Shown piece by piece: positions 33,164-41,102 of a stretch of DNA of 64,000 bases. Location: the NCBI GenBank assembly GCA_018780035.1, contig JADMKE010000037.1:1-64000 (forward strand), given 5' to 3'. A program made the translations under genes and the position numbers. Under the pieces are notes generated by a model. The model made no database searches, was not told the origin of the DNA, and worked only from the letters and a program-made list of their open reading frames with translations. Source of the stretch: Candidatus Sericytochromatia bacterium. Its GTDB lineage: Bacteria > Cyanobacteriota > Sericytochromatia > UBA7694. Within the stretch, counting starts at the first letter, position 1, and every line of letters begins with the position of its first letter.

Positions 33164-34431
33164 GGGTATGTATTCTCCCGAGAGGTATTCAGACGCAGAG
33201 CCGGATCGGCCAAGACATATTGTAATTCTTGTTCGAGGCGACTGAGTTCGTGTAAGGCCAAGGCAGGAATTGGTTCGGGCACAGCCAGGGGATCGTGATT
33301 GAGAATCTCTTGGTTGATGGTGTCGATTTGTTCAATACTGGTCTGGAGTTCACTGATGGCTGTGAGCAACTCGTCTTTGCGCTGGTGCAGATGGCTCAGG
33401 CGCAATTCTTCCAGCTCTTTAAAGGCCTGTTGCTGTAAAAAATAATTGACCTGGTGGCGTTGGGCGACGATGGCTTCGATCAGGTATTTGAGATCTTTGA
33501 GCGGCTCTTTAAAACGTTGTGAGGAGGTCGGGGTATAAATTTCAATCAAATTGTGTAGACTCAGGGCTTCGGTCAGAGCTGTTTCGAGACCACTTTGCAG
33601 TTCCGCCAATTCTCGGCCCGTTTTTTTGAGCAGTTCCTCCGGTTTGAGGCTGTCTTTGGGGCTCCAGTTCAGATACAGTGTTTCCAATTGCATACTGAGA
33701 TTTTCAAAACGGGCTTCGAGGGTGGGCAATTGTTCCAGCAGGGTGTGCAGGCGTTGGTCGTTTTTTTCGAGGTTTTGCTTGAGCTTTTGGGCCTTTTCGA
33801 GATGGGCCTGCTGGTTCTCGCTGGCCTGTTGCAAAGCGGTAAAGACTGCCGCCTGTGTCAGTTGATTGAGGGGCGGTTGGCTTTTCTCCGCCGTGGCGCC
33901 GGCCAAGGAACCGTGTTGGCTATATGCTGTCAGGGCTGCGGGTTTTGACTCTCGCTGTGGGGGCGTTGTTTCGGCTCTCCGCTTGAGGTTTAAGGCCTGG
34001 GCGGTATCTGGATTGTTTTCAATAAAATCGGCCATGGCCTCTTTGAGCTTGGCGGTTAAATTTTTGTTGCTTTGAGATGGCCCTGGCGCTTCTTTCGTTT
34101 CTTTTGTTTCTTGCGGCAAAGGGCTCTGATCGTCGATTAAAATATCCAAACGCCGGGTCGGAAACAAATGCTCCAAATGTCCGGGTTGCAGCTCTTGTTT
34201 GCGAATATGTTCACAGATTTCGGGGTCTTGAATCAGCAAAGCGGGGCTGCGTTGGTATTTGGTTTTTTTGAGGGCGTAATAATGTTTGCCCAATTGCAGA
34301 ATTTGTATGCTGTCACTCTCACTGAGTTGGAGGGTTTGTAGCAAGTGGGTATCGGGATGAGATTCAATTCTCAGCGAAAAACTTTCGCTGTCTTTTTCGG
34401 GCAGAGGGGCCTTTTGAAACCAAGCGGCCAT
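33160..34431 (-). CDS. Coiled-coil protein of unknown function
   Basis: 423 residues with no signal or membrane segment. The first ~95 residues are mixed (SLRIESHPDTHLLQTLQL, YYALKKTKY). A Gln/Glu/Lys-rich low-complexity linker follows to ~190. From ~205 to 400 long heptad-like helices with many Leu, Gln and Glu predict coiled coils (AQKLKQNLEKNDQRLHTLLE). It starts 3 bases after miaA. The Gln/Leu-rich character may be structural. No enzyme motif is seen. Confidence 0.7.
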   Translation of the reverse strand: MAAWFQKAPLPEKDSESFSLRIESHPDTHLLQTLQLSESDSIQILQLGKHYYALKKTKYQRSPALLIQDPEICEHIRKQELQPGHLEHLFPTRRLDILIDDQSPLPQETKETKEAPGPSQSNKNLTAKLKEAMADFIENNPDTAQALNLKRRAETTPPQRESKPAALTAYSQHGSLAGATAEKSQPPLNQLTQAAVFTALQQASENQQAHLEKAQKLKQNLEKNDQRLHTLLEQLPTLEARFENLSMQLETLYLNWSPKDSLKPEELLKKTGRELAELQSGLETALTEALSLHNLIEIYTPTSSQRFKEPLKDLKYLIEAIVAQRHQVNYFLQQQAFKELEELRLSHLHQRKDELLTAISELQTSIEQIDTINQEILNHDPLAVPEPIPALALHELSRLEQELQYVLADPALRLNTSRENTYP

Positions 34432-34434
34432 GGT

Positions 34435-35430
34435 TTAATGTCTCCCCATAAGTTCTGGACTTAATTCTGGATTTAAGCCTACATTTAATACTGTGTCTCT
34501 TTTAAGGCCTTGGCTCTGCAGCCAAGGGTCATGCTCAGCCAGATTGGTCTGATCTAATTCCAGCCAATGAATACCGGCGTCTTTGCGAAACCAGGTCATT
34601 TGGCGCTTGGCATATTGGCGGGTGTGAATATGCATCGCCTGCATTGCGGCGGGCAAATCCATTTTGCCATCGAGATAATCCCCGATTTCGCGGTAATTTA
34701 AGGTTTGTAAAAGGGGCAAATCGGCACCGTAGCGTTCACGCAGGCTTTTGACTTCGTCAATCAGGCCGGTCTGAATCATTTCGACAATGCGTTGCTCAAT
34801 TCGCACTTCCAAACGGGGACGAGGCATACTCAAACCCAGGTACAAACAGGGATAACGCAGTTCTGCTTCACGGCTTTGCTGGGCCGAGATCGGCTGACCT
34901 GTCGCGGCGATCACTTCCAGAGCGCGCACAACTCTGCGCAGATCATTGGGGTGCAAGCGGGCCGCTGCCACCGGGTCCATTTGGCTTAAGCGCTGGTGCA
35001 AATGTCCTTCGCCCTGTTCGGCCTCGGCGGCCAAGAGGCTTTGGCGCAGCTCTATCTGGGGAGCCACTTCGGGAATTTTATAAGCATAGAGCAGGCTTTT
35101 GAGATAGAGGCCTGTGCCCCCGACAATCACGGGCAATTTGCCGCGCTGCCAGATATCTGCCAAAGCGATCTCTGCAGCGGCCAAATACTCCACCAAGGTG
35201 AATGTCTCACGCGGATCGGCAATATCAAAGAGGTGATGGGGCACAGCGGCTTGTTCCGCACGGCTCGGTTTGGCTGTGCCGATATCCAGTTCTTTGTAGA
35301 TTTGCCGAGAATCCGCACAGAGCAATTCTCCCTGATTGTCTCGGGCGAGTTCAAATGCCAATTTGCTTTTTCCCACAGCGGTCGGCCCGGCAACGACAAC
35401 CAATCGATAATGGGGCTTTACTTCACTCAC
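34435..35430 (-). CDS. miaA: tRNA dimethylallyltransferase
   Basis: 331 residues from the GTG at 35430, whose bases overlap the upstream regulator's stop as GTGA. The long frame beginning at 35502 would read through that gene. It adds a prenyl group to A37 of UNN-reading tRNAs. P-loop GPTAVGKS is at 15-22, followed by SRQIYKELDIGTAKP, PHHLFDI, VGGTGLYLKSLLY, and the C-terminal RQYAKRQMTWFRKD motif. It is in a coupled series with no obvious functional relation to neighbours. Confidence 0.95.
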   Translation of the reverse strand: MSEVKPHYRLVVVAGPTAVGKSKLAFELARDNQGELLCADSRQIYKELDIGTAKPSRAEQAAVPHHLFDIADPRETFTLVEYLAAAEIALADIWQRGKLPVIVGGTGLYLKSLLYAYKIPEVAPQIELRQSLLAAEAEQGEGHLHQRLSQMDPVAAARLHPNDLRRVVRALEVIAATGQPISAQQSREAELRYPCLYLGLSMPRPRLEVRIEQRIVEMIQTGLIDEVKSLRERYGADLPLLQTLNYREIGDYLDGKMDLPAAMQAMHIHTRQYAKRQMTWFRKDAGIHWLELDQTNLAEHDPWLQSQGLKRDTVLNVGLNPELSPELMGRH

Positions 35431-36050
35431 GGCAGATCTGAGTTTTGCTGGCGCATTTCGTTTAACTCTCTTTGAACCACATCCTGGTAACAGGAGGGGC
35501 AAATGCCGTGACTGAGTCGCACATGGGTGTGTTCAGAGAGGTAACTCTCCAATTTTTGCCAGTAATTTTCATCGTTGCGGATATTTTTACAATAGGAGCA
35601 GATCGGCAAAAGCCCGCGCAGTTCTTTGACATTGAGCAAGGCCTCTTCCAGCTCGCTCAGGCGTTGGCGCAGCGATTGTTGCAGCCCCACAATCCGCACA
35701 CCCACATTGAGTCTGGCTTTGAGCTGGGCTGGATCGACGGGCTTTTCGAGGTAGTCGTCGGCCCCGGCTTCGAGCCCTTGGATCAAATTGGCTTTGCCTT
35801 CCATCCCGGTGAGCAGGAGAATATAGGTCGATTTATGTCTCTCACTCTCGCGCATGCGGCGGCACAGGCTCAGGCCATCAAGGCCCGGCATACGCCAATC
35901 CAGAATCACAATCGGAGCGGGATCTGTTTCCAATTTTTCCCAGGCGGCCTGACCATCAGTGCTTTCTGTGACCCGGTAGCCCCAGCTGTTCAGGATTTTG
36001 CTGGTCAGCCGCAGGCTAATCGGGTCATCTTCAGCGATCAAGACATGCAT
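35427..36050 (-). CDS. Response regulator with C-terminal zinc-ribbon-like domain
   Basis: 207 residues. The receiver domain has acidic pocket AEDD, phosphoacceptor Asp51 (VILDWRMPGLDG) and Lys103 (LEKPVDP). A short coiled linker (~115-142) leads to a domain with Cys151/Cys154 (ICSYCKNIR) and Cys184/Cys187 (GICPSCYQD), probably a zinc site. This LLPICSYCKNIR/HGICPSC module is widespread on bacterial receivers and histidine kinases; its output is not defined. It lies between the GT4 gene and miaA. Confidence 0.88.
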   Translation of the reverse strand: MHVLIAEDDPISLRLTSKILNSWGYRVTESTDGQAAWEKLETDPAPIVILDWRMPGLDGLSLCRRMRESERHKSTYILLLTGMEGKANLIQGLEAGADDYLEKPVDPAQLKARLNVGVRIVGLQQSLRQRLSELEEALLNVKELRGLLPICSYCKNIRNDENYWQKLESYLSEHTHVRLSHGICPSCYQDVVQRELNEMRQQNSDLP

Positions 36051-36056
36051 CGGGAT

Positions 36057-37238
36057 TTAACCCTGATGAAATTCTTGAGAAACGCGCTGATAGACTTGTT
36101 TGGTCTGTTCCGCGATGATGTCCCAATTAAAGGTATCTACCAGTCGCTGATAGGCTTGATCCACCATCCATTTGGCCCAGTCGGGGTGGAAGAGTACCTG
36201 TTTGATGCCCCAAGCCAGAGAGTCGGGAGAGCCTTTGTAGGTTTTCATGCCGGTCACGCCGTGTTCGACAATGCCACCGAGGCCGCCGGTATCCGAAACC
36301 ACGACGGGAGTACGGGCTGCCATGGCTTCCAGGGCGACAATGCCAAAGGGTTCATAGAGGCTGGGATAAGCGGCCACATCGGCCACGCGCAACAATTTGA
36401 GCAGGTCTTCGTCGGAGACATAACCGGGCAGGCTGACCCGATCGGCAATGCCCAGGGCCTGAGCGCGGTAGCGCAATTCGTCCAACATGCCGCCTTTGCC
36501 AGCGATCACAAAGCGGGCGTGGGGCACCTCGCGCAGCACCTCTGCGGCAGCATCGATCAAGATCTGAAAGCCCTTTTCGGGCACCATACGGCCCACGGAG
36601 ACGATCAGGGGTTCATGATCCATTGCCAAGCGGCGGCGGAAGTCCATGGCATCGGGAAAGGGAAAAATGAATTTATCCCGTTTGATACCATTGGGAATAA
36701 TATCAATTTTGCTTGCGGGCAAATTGTAATTGCCGATCACTTCGTCTTTCATATAGTCACTGCAGACAATCGTGCGCCAGGCCTCATAATTGAGATACCA
36801 TTCCATGCTGTGAACATAGTTCTGAATTTTATTGTGAATCCCGTTCCAGCGGCCCGATTCTGTGGCGTGAATGGTGGCCACCAGCGGTTTGTTGTACATG
36901 TGTTTGAGGGTGATGGCGGCATGGGCCACCAGCCAATCGTGGGCATGGATAATGTCGATCTCTTGGGTGGCCATTAAGTCCATCGCGGTGCGAATAATGC
37001 CAAAGTTGAAATGTAAGACCCAAGAAAAAAAATCGGGGGCTTCAAACTGAAAGTCTTTGACGCGGTGGATGTCTACGCCATTGACTTGGGCATATTTAGG
37101 CGTGCCGGGATGGTCGGCTGTGATGACATCGACCTTCTCCCAGGCATGGACCAGGGCTTCTGAAATTTCTTCACTGTGACGGGCCAAGCCCCCCACCACT
37201 CTCGGGGGATATTCCCAGGTCAGTTTCAGAATATTCAT
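36057..37238 (-). CDS. Family 4 glycosyltransferase (GT-B)
   Basis: 393 residues with a GT-B architecture. The N-terminal domain starts MNILKLTWEYPPRVVGGLARH, as in GT4/GT5 starch synthase-like enzymes, with HAHDWLVAHAA near 107. The C-terminal domain has SVGRMVPEKGFQILI (about 217-231), PGYVSDEDLLKLLR, and the sugar-nucleotide EX7E motif in PSLYEPFGIVALEAMA. The acceptor is unknown; alpha-glucan or surface polysaccharide synthesis is plausible. Its start lies 68 bases inside the preceding regulator gene, suggesting coupled translation. Confidence 0.9.
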   Translation of the reverse strand: MNILKLTWEYPPRVVGGLARHSEEISEALVHAWEKVDVITADHPGTPKYAQVNGVDIHRVKDFQFEAPDFFSWVLHFNFGIIRTAMDLMATQEIDIIHAHDWLVAHAAITLKHMYNKPLVATIHATESGRWNGIHNKIQNYVHSMEWYLNYEAWRTIVCSDYMKDEVIGNYNLPASKIDIIPNGIKRDKFIFPFPDAMDFRRRLAMDHEPLIVSVGRMVPEKGFQILIDAAAEVLREVPHARFVIAGKGGMLDELRYRAQALGIADRVSLPGYVSDEDLLKLLRVADVAAYPSLYEPFGIVALEAMAARTPVVVSDTGGLGGIVEHGVTGMKTYKGSPDSLAWGIKQVLFHPDWAKWMVDQAYQRLVDTFNWDIIAEQTKQVYQRVSQEFHQG

Positions 37239-37980
37239 GTATTAACCTCTCAGTTGTATTGGGAATGCGAAAGCGATAACCCACGCCCCGCACTGTTTCT
37301 ATGCATTTTAGTGTTCCATTGCTTTCAATCTTATCACGGAGCCTGCGAATCTGCGCATCGATGGTCCGTTCGTTGACTTCATTGTTTTCCATCCGTGAAA
37401 TCAGGTCTTGGCGGCTGAAAACCTGATCGGGCTTAGAGACAAGCACAGACAGAATTGCGTAGTCGCGATTGCTGAGTTGAATCACCGTGTCTTCAATCCA
37501 GATTTGTTTTTGTTCCGGCAGCAGGGTCAACGGACCCAATTGAATTTGGCCATTGGCATTTATCTGCGGGGGGGCCTGAGCGGCCTGGCTTGTTGCATGA
37601 CTGTTGCCAATTCTGCGCACGGCAGCCCGCAGACGGGCCCGCAACTCCCGAATTCCAAAGGGTTTGGTGATATAGTCTTCGGCCCCAAGCTCCAAGCCGA
37701 TCACTTTTTCGGTGGTTTGATTCAAACCCGAGAGAAAGAGCACCTGCAGTTTGGGTTGGCGTTTTTTGAGCAGTTTGCAGACTTCCATCCCATTGATATC
37801 GGGCAAAATAATATCGCAGACGGCAATATCAGGTTTATGCGCTTTGGCAATTTCCAGGCCCTGATTGCCGCTCAATGCTGTACGAATACTCCAGTCTTCG
37901 TTGCTGAAGATATCTTTGAAAACCTGGCACAAAACAGGGTCATCATCAATCAATAAGATTTCTGGCCGGGAGCGACTCAT
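37171..37980 (-). CDS. OmpR/PhoB-family response regulator
   Basis: 269 residues. Receiver: acidic pocket IDDD, Asp56 (AVCDIILPDING), Lys106 (ITKPFGI). The C-terminal winged helix spans ~145-235 (LSNRDYAILSVLVSK, RTIDAQIRRLRDKI, ETVRGVGYRF). A ~35-residue tail after the DNA-binding domain is encoded in the overlap with the GT4 gene, so it may exist mainly because of that overlap. No histidine kinase is adjacent on this strand. A HisKA_2 kinase starts divergently 143 bases away but has its own receiver. It likely controls the downstream coupled genes. Confidence 0.92.
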   Translation of the reverse strand: MSRSRPEILLIDDDPVLCQVFKDIFSNEDWSIRTALSGNQGLEIAKAHKPDIAVCDIILPDINGMEVCKLLKKRQPKLQVLFLSGLNQTTEKVIGLELGAEDYITKPFGIRELRARLRAAVRRIGNSHATSQAAQAPPQINANGQIQLGPLTLLPEQKQIWIEDTVIQLSNRDYAILSVLVSKPDQVFSRQDLISRMENNEVNERTIDAQIRRLRDKIESNGTLKCIETVRGVGYRFRIPNTTERLIHEYSETDLGISPESGGGLGPSQ

Positions 37981-38069
37981 TGCGATTTTTTTGACTTCTT
38001 TACTTTTGGCTGTCTTTTAATTATACAGAAGACTGGGGGCAACGTATCAAAGACCGAGCGGGTCTGGAG

Positions 38070-38078
38070 TGTTATAAT
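38070..38078 (+). promoter_or_regulatory. Extended -10 promoter of the sensor kinase gene
   Basis: TGTTATAAT (TGn plus perfect TATAAT), 45 bases before the TTG start. No standard -35. Confidence 0.6.
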
Positions 38079-38122
38079 AGCAACCAAATTGCGACAAGAA
38101 CACAGCAGGGAGGCCTTGGGAT

Positions 38123-40006
38123 TTGTCATTCGGTCGATTTCCATTGCAGCGCGAGGCCCTGGCTCAGCTTTCTAAAGAGGCGCTGATCGAGCTCTTATTA
38201 GAAGAGCAAACAGGGGGTTTCAATCATTTAGCGGCTTCGGAAGCACAGTTGCGCAGCATGCTCGACAGCAGTTTGCAATCAGTCACCCTGATTTCACTCG
38301 AACACAAAGTTCTGGCATTTAATCGCCGTTCGGCAGAAACAGCCTTGCGCGTTTTTGGTCAAAATATGGCTGTGGGCCAAGCGGTTGATAATTTTATTTT
38401 TCCCGAAGACCGTGAGAATTTTCGCAAAGCCATGCAATGGGTTTTACAGGGGGAAAACTATTGGGTGATGAAATCGTTCCTGGATGCGCAGCAAGAAACC
38501 CGTTGGTTTGAATTTAATTTGATCCCCGTGCGCAATGCCGAAGGAACCATTATTGGCGCCTGTATGGCCACACAGCCGCGTAACGAATTGATGCTGGCCC
38601 GGCAAAATCTTCAAACCAGCCAAGATCGGCTTCAATTGGCGCTCAAAAGTGCCCGTATGGGAATTTGTGAATGGGATATTCATCAGGGCACCATGCATTG
38701 GGATGATCAATTGCTTGAATTGTATGGGGCGCATGCCTTTTCGCGGGTTTCCCCGCTTGAAACTTGGTTTGCCTGTATCCATCCAGAGGATCGCGTGCGC
38801 ATGCAGGAGGAGTTTCTCTCGCTCTTGGAGCAGGGGCAGGAGCGCTGTCAGCAAGAGTTTCGCATCATTCGTCCCAATGGAGAGCAGGCTTGGATTCAGG
38901 CCTCTGCTCTGGTTGAAAAAGATGTGCAGGGCCAAATCACCCGTGTTTTGGGGATTCAACAAGACATCTCTCAAATGCGGGAGTCGCAAGAGCAATTGCA
39001 ATTCCAAGCTTTTTTGCTGAATACCGTTGGACAGGCCGTGGTGGCTGTGGATGCCAGCGGCAAATTGACCTTTTGGAATCAGGCTGCCGAAAATCTCTAT
39101 GGCTTTTCGGCCATGAAAGGCCGGGGATCTTCGCTGTTTAAACAGGTTTCTGCTCCAGAAGCACTTTCTCAATTGAATGCCATTTCTGAAAATCTCTACC
39201 AGGGGCAGAGTTGGTCGGGAGAGTTGCCGGTCCGCAATCGGGATGGTTCAGATCTGCATGTCTTAGCCACAATTACCCCTTTGATGGGAGAGTCGGGCAA
39301 ATTGGCGGGTGTGGTGGGGACCTCTTCAGATATTTCGGCCTTGAAAGCTGCCGAAGAGAAGCTCAAACAGGCCCTTCAGGAGAAAGATGTGCTTTTGCGG
39401 GAACTCTATCACCGCACCAAAAACAATCTGCAGGTCATTTGTGCCATGTTGGGGTTGCAAGCCATGGTGGAAGTCGAACCCCGTTTTCGCCAGCAATTGC
39501 AGGATTTGGAAAACCGCATTCACGCGATGGCCTTGGTGCATCAAATGCTTTACCGCTCTGAACACCTCTCCCGTCTCAACCTCAAAGAGTATCTTCAGCA
39601 ATTGGGCGTTTTGCTGTTGGAAAGTTATCAGGCTGAGGCCCGCGAAATCATCCTGGAACACGCCTGTGAAGATGTTTTTGTACTGATGGATGTGGCCATG
39701 CCCTGTGGCCTGATCTTTTCTGAGTTGCTGGCCAATATTTTTAAACATGCCTTTTCAGGCCGTCGAAATGGAACCATTTTGCATTCTCTGCGGGTTGACG
39801 GGGAGGATTTGTGTTGGGAGATTGCGGACAATGGGCCCGGCTTGCCTGAGGGATTTGATCCCGAGGTGCAGGGGAATATGGGCTTGCAAACCACCTTGGT
39901 TTTGATTGAACAGCAATTACAGGGGCAGTTTCAGTTAAACTCGTCTGAGCAGGGGACATGCTGGCAGATTCGCTTTTGTAAAAATCTCTATTTGGAGCGT
40001 GTATAA
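38123..40006 (+). CDS. PAS-domain sensor histidine kinase (HisKA_2/HWE type)
   Basis: 627 residues, soluble. A TTG start with GGAGG about 9 bases upstream is the only good site. There are three PAS/PAC units, at about 35-160, 170-285 (WDIHQGTMHWDDQLLELYG, VLGIQQDIS) and 295-410 (FWNQAAENLYGFS, VVGTSSDIS). The phosphoacceptor His is in LYHRTKNNLQVI (about 432), typical of the HisKA_2 class. The ATPase domain has N-box ELLANIFKHAF and G-box EIADNGPGLPEGF. With three PAS domains and no membrane segment, it senses a cytoplasmic signal. A receiver-only partner begins 5 bases later. Confidence 0.93.
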   Translation: MSFGRFPLQREALAQLSKEALIELLLEEQTGGFNHLAASEAQLRSMLDSSLQSVTLISLEHKVLAFNRRSAETALRVFGQNMAVGQAVDNFIFPEDRENFRKAMQWVLQGENYWVMKSFLDAQQETRWFEFNLIPVRNAEGTIIGACMATQPRNELMLARQNLQTSQDRLQLALKSARMGICEWDIHQGTMHWDDQLLELYGAHAFSRVSPLETWFACIHPEDRVRMQEEFLSLLEQGQERCQQEFRIIRPNGEQAWIQASALVEKDVQGQITRVLGIQQDISQMRESQEQLQFQAFLLNTVGQAVVAVDASGKLTFWNQAAENLYGFSAMKGRGSSLFKQVSAPEALSQLNAISENLYQGQSWSGELPVRNRDGSDLHVLATITPLMGESGKLAGVVGTSSDISALKAAEEKLKQALQEKDVLLRELYHRTKNNLQVICAMLGLQAMVEVEPRFRQQLQDLENRIHAMALVHQMLYRSEHLSRLNLKEYLQQLGVLLLESYQAEAREIILEHACEDVFVLMDVAMPCGLIFSELLANIFKHAFSGRRNGTILHSLRVDGEDLCWEIADNGPGLPEGFDPEVQGNMGLQTTLVLIEQQLQGQFQLNSSEQGTCWQIRFCKNLYLERV

Positions 40007-40011
40007 AACGA

Positions 40012-40389
40012 GTGTCTGAATCGATTCCGAGAATCATGGTCGTAGAAGATGAAGCCACCACAGCTTTGTTTTTTTCGTTTATTCTCAAAAAGGCCGGTTA
40101 TATTGTCTGCAGCAAAGTGTCTTCAGGTGAAGAGGCGCTCAAGCAGTTGCAACATATAGAATTTCCCGATTTGGTGGTCATGGACCTGGGGCTTGCAGGT
40201 AAAATGGATGGTGTGTTGACAGCCCGCTCTATTCGTGAATGGGGCCCTGTCCCGCTGCTGTTTATTTCTGGGTACGATGATGAGCAAACCCATGCCCGCT
40301 TGCAAGAGTTTGAAAAGTCGGTTTATTTAACCAAACCCGTGCGCCCAGATTTATTATTGCAGAAAATTCAGCAACTTTTGCTTGATTAA
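40012..40389 (+). CDS. CheY-like single-domain response regulator
   Basis: 125 residues, receiver only. Acidic pocket VVEDE, Asp58 (LVVMDLGLAG) and Lys108 (YLTKPVRP) are present. The GTG start lies 5 bases after the kinase stop. The tight pairing suggests it is the direct phosphoryl acceptor of the kinase. With no output domain, it must act by binding another protein. Confidence 0.93.
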   Translation: MSESIPRIMVVEDEATTALFFSFILKKAGYIVCSKVSSGEEALKQLQHIEFPDLVVMDLGLAGKMDGVLTARSIREWGPVPLLFISGYDDEQTHARLQEFEKSVYLTKPVRPDLLLQKIQQLLLD

Positions 40390-40481
40390 GTTTAAAATGG
40401 CAATCTGTGAGCAAGATCGCTTGCTGATTCTGCCAATGTGTATTTCAATGGTTTAGATGGTAATCCAAGGAGTAAGATAGC

Positions 40482-41102
40482 ATGCAGCAAACAGCCCTGA
40501 TTGATATGATTGAAGATTTAAAGTCCACCTTGGATCGCTTGGGTCATGATTATACCCTTTTACGCAGTTCTGTGCCCGACACGGTTGCTGGGGTGGAATT
40601 GCCCAAGAGTTACCAGCTTTTTTTGGAGCATTTTGTGCCCAATGGCAGTGAAATTCGCTTTGCCCAATACCATGCGGTGACTTTTTGGACCCAGGAAGAA
40701 TTGGAGTCGGTGCAAACGCCGGCTCAACTTCGCTCTGGCTGGCTGAATGTTGGCAGTTTTGACGATCAGCCTTTGGTTCTCAAACTCAATGACAGTGAAG
40801 ATGGTGACCCTGCGGTTTACCGTCTGGCGGCGGGTTACCCGCTGCGCATGGGGAGCTCACTCTTTCAATTTCTGCGCATTCTGCAGCTCAGTTTGGACAT
40901 GCTGGGCGTCTTAGGTGATTTTGACGAAGCGGTTCCGGGGTTTCAAGAGGAAGAAGAAATGGGTTATCACGATAGCTACGAAGACGCTGGCGCCATGCAC
41001 TCCCGCGAAGAAGTCATGGACGAGTTCTACCGCGAAGTAGAAATGATTGATGCCGAGAGCATGGACAGCTGGGTCTTGGAGCAGGAGACCTTGGAGAGTT
41101 AG
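40482..41102 (+). CDS. SUKH (SMI1/KNR4)-like protein with acidic tail
   Basis: 206 residues. The region ELPKSYQLFLEHFVPNGSE followed by WLNVGSFDDQPLVLKL and GDPAVYRL has the spacing of SUKH-fold proteins, found as immunity proteins to toxins and in other roles. The last ~60 residues are strongly acidic (EEEEMGYHDSYEDAG to the end). AAGGAG precedes the ATG by about 9 bases. No polymorphic toxin gene is next to it. Its stop overlaps the stop of the convergent lipoprotein gene. Confidence 0.65.
   Translation: MQQTALIDMIEDLKSTLDRLGHDYTLLRSSVPDTVAGVELPKSYQLFLEHFVPNGSEIRFAQYHAVTFWTQEELESVQTPAQLRSGWLNVGSFDDQPLVLKLNDSEDGDPAVYRLAAGYPLRMGSSLFQFLRILQLSLDMLGVLGDFDEAVPGFQEEEEMGYHDSYEDAGAMHSREEVMDEFYREVEMIDAESMDSWVLEQETLES

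Noticed and set aside
40409..40426. AGCAAG-ATCG-CTTGCT hairpin after the receiver gene as terminator
   Set aside because: Short stem with no T tract; kept only as a possible weak hairpin.
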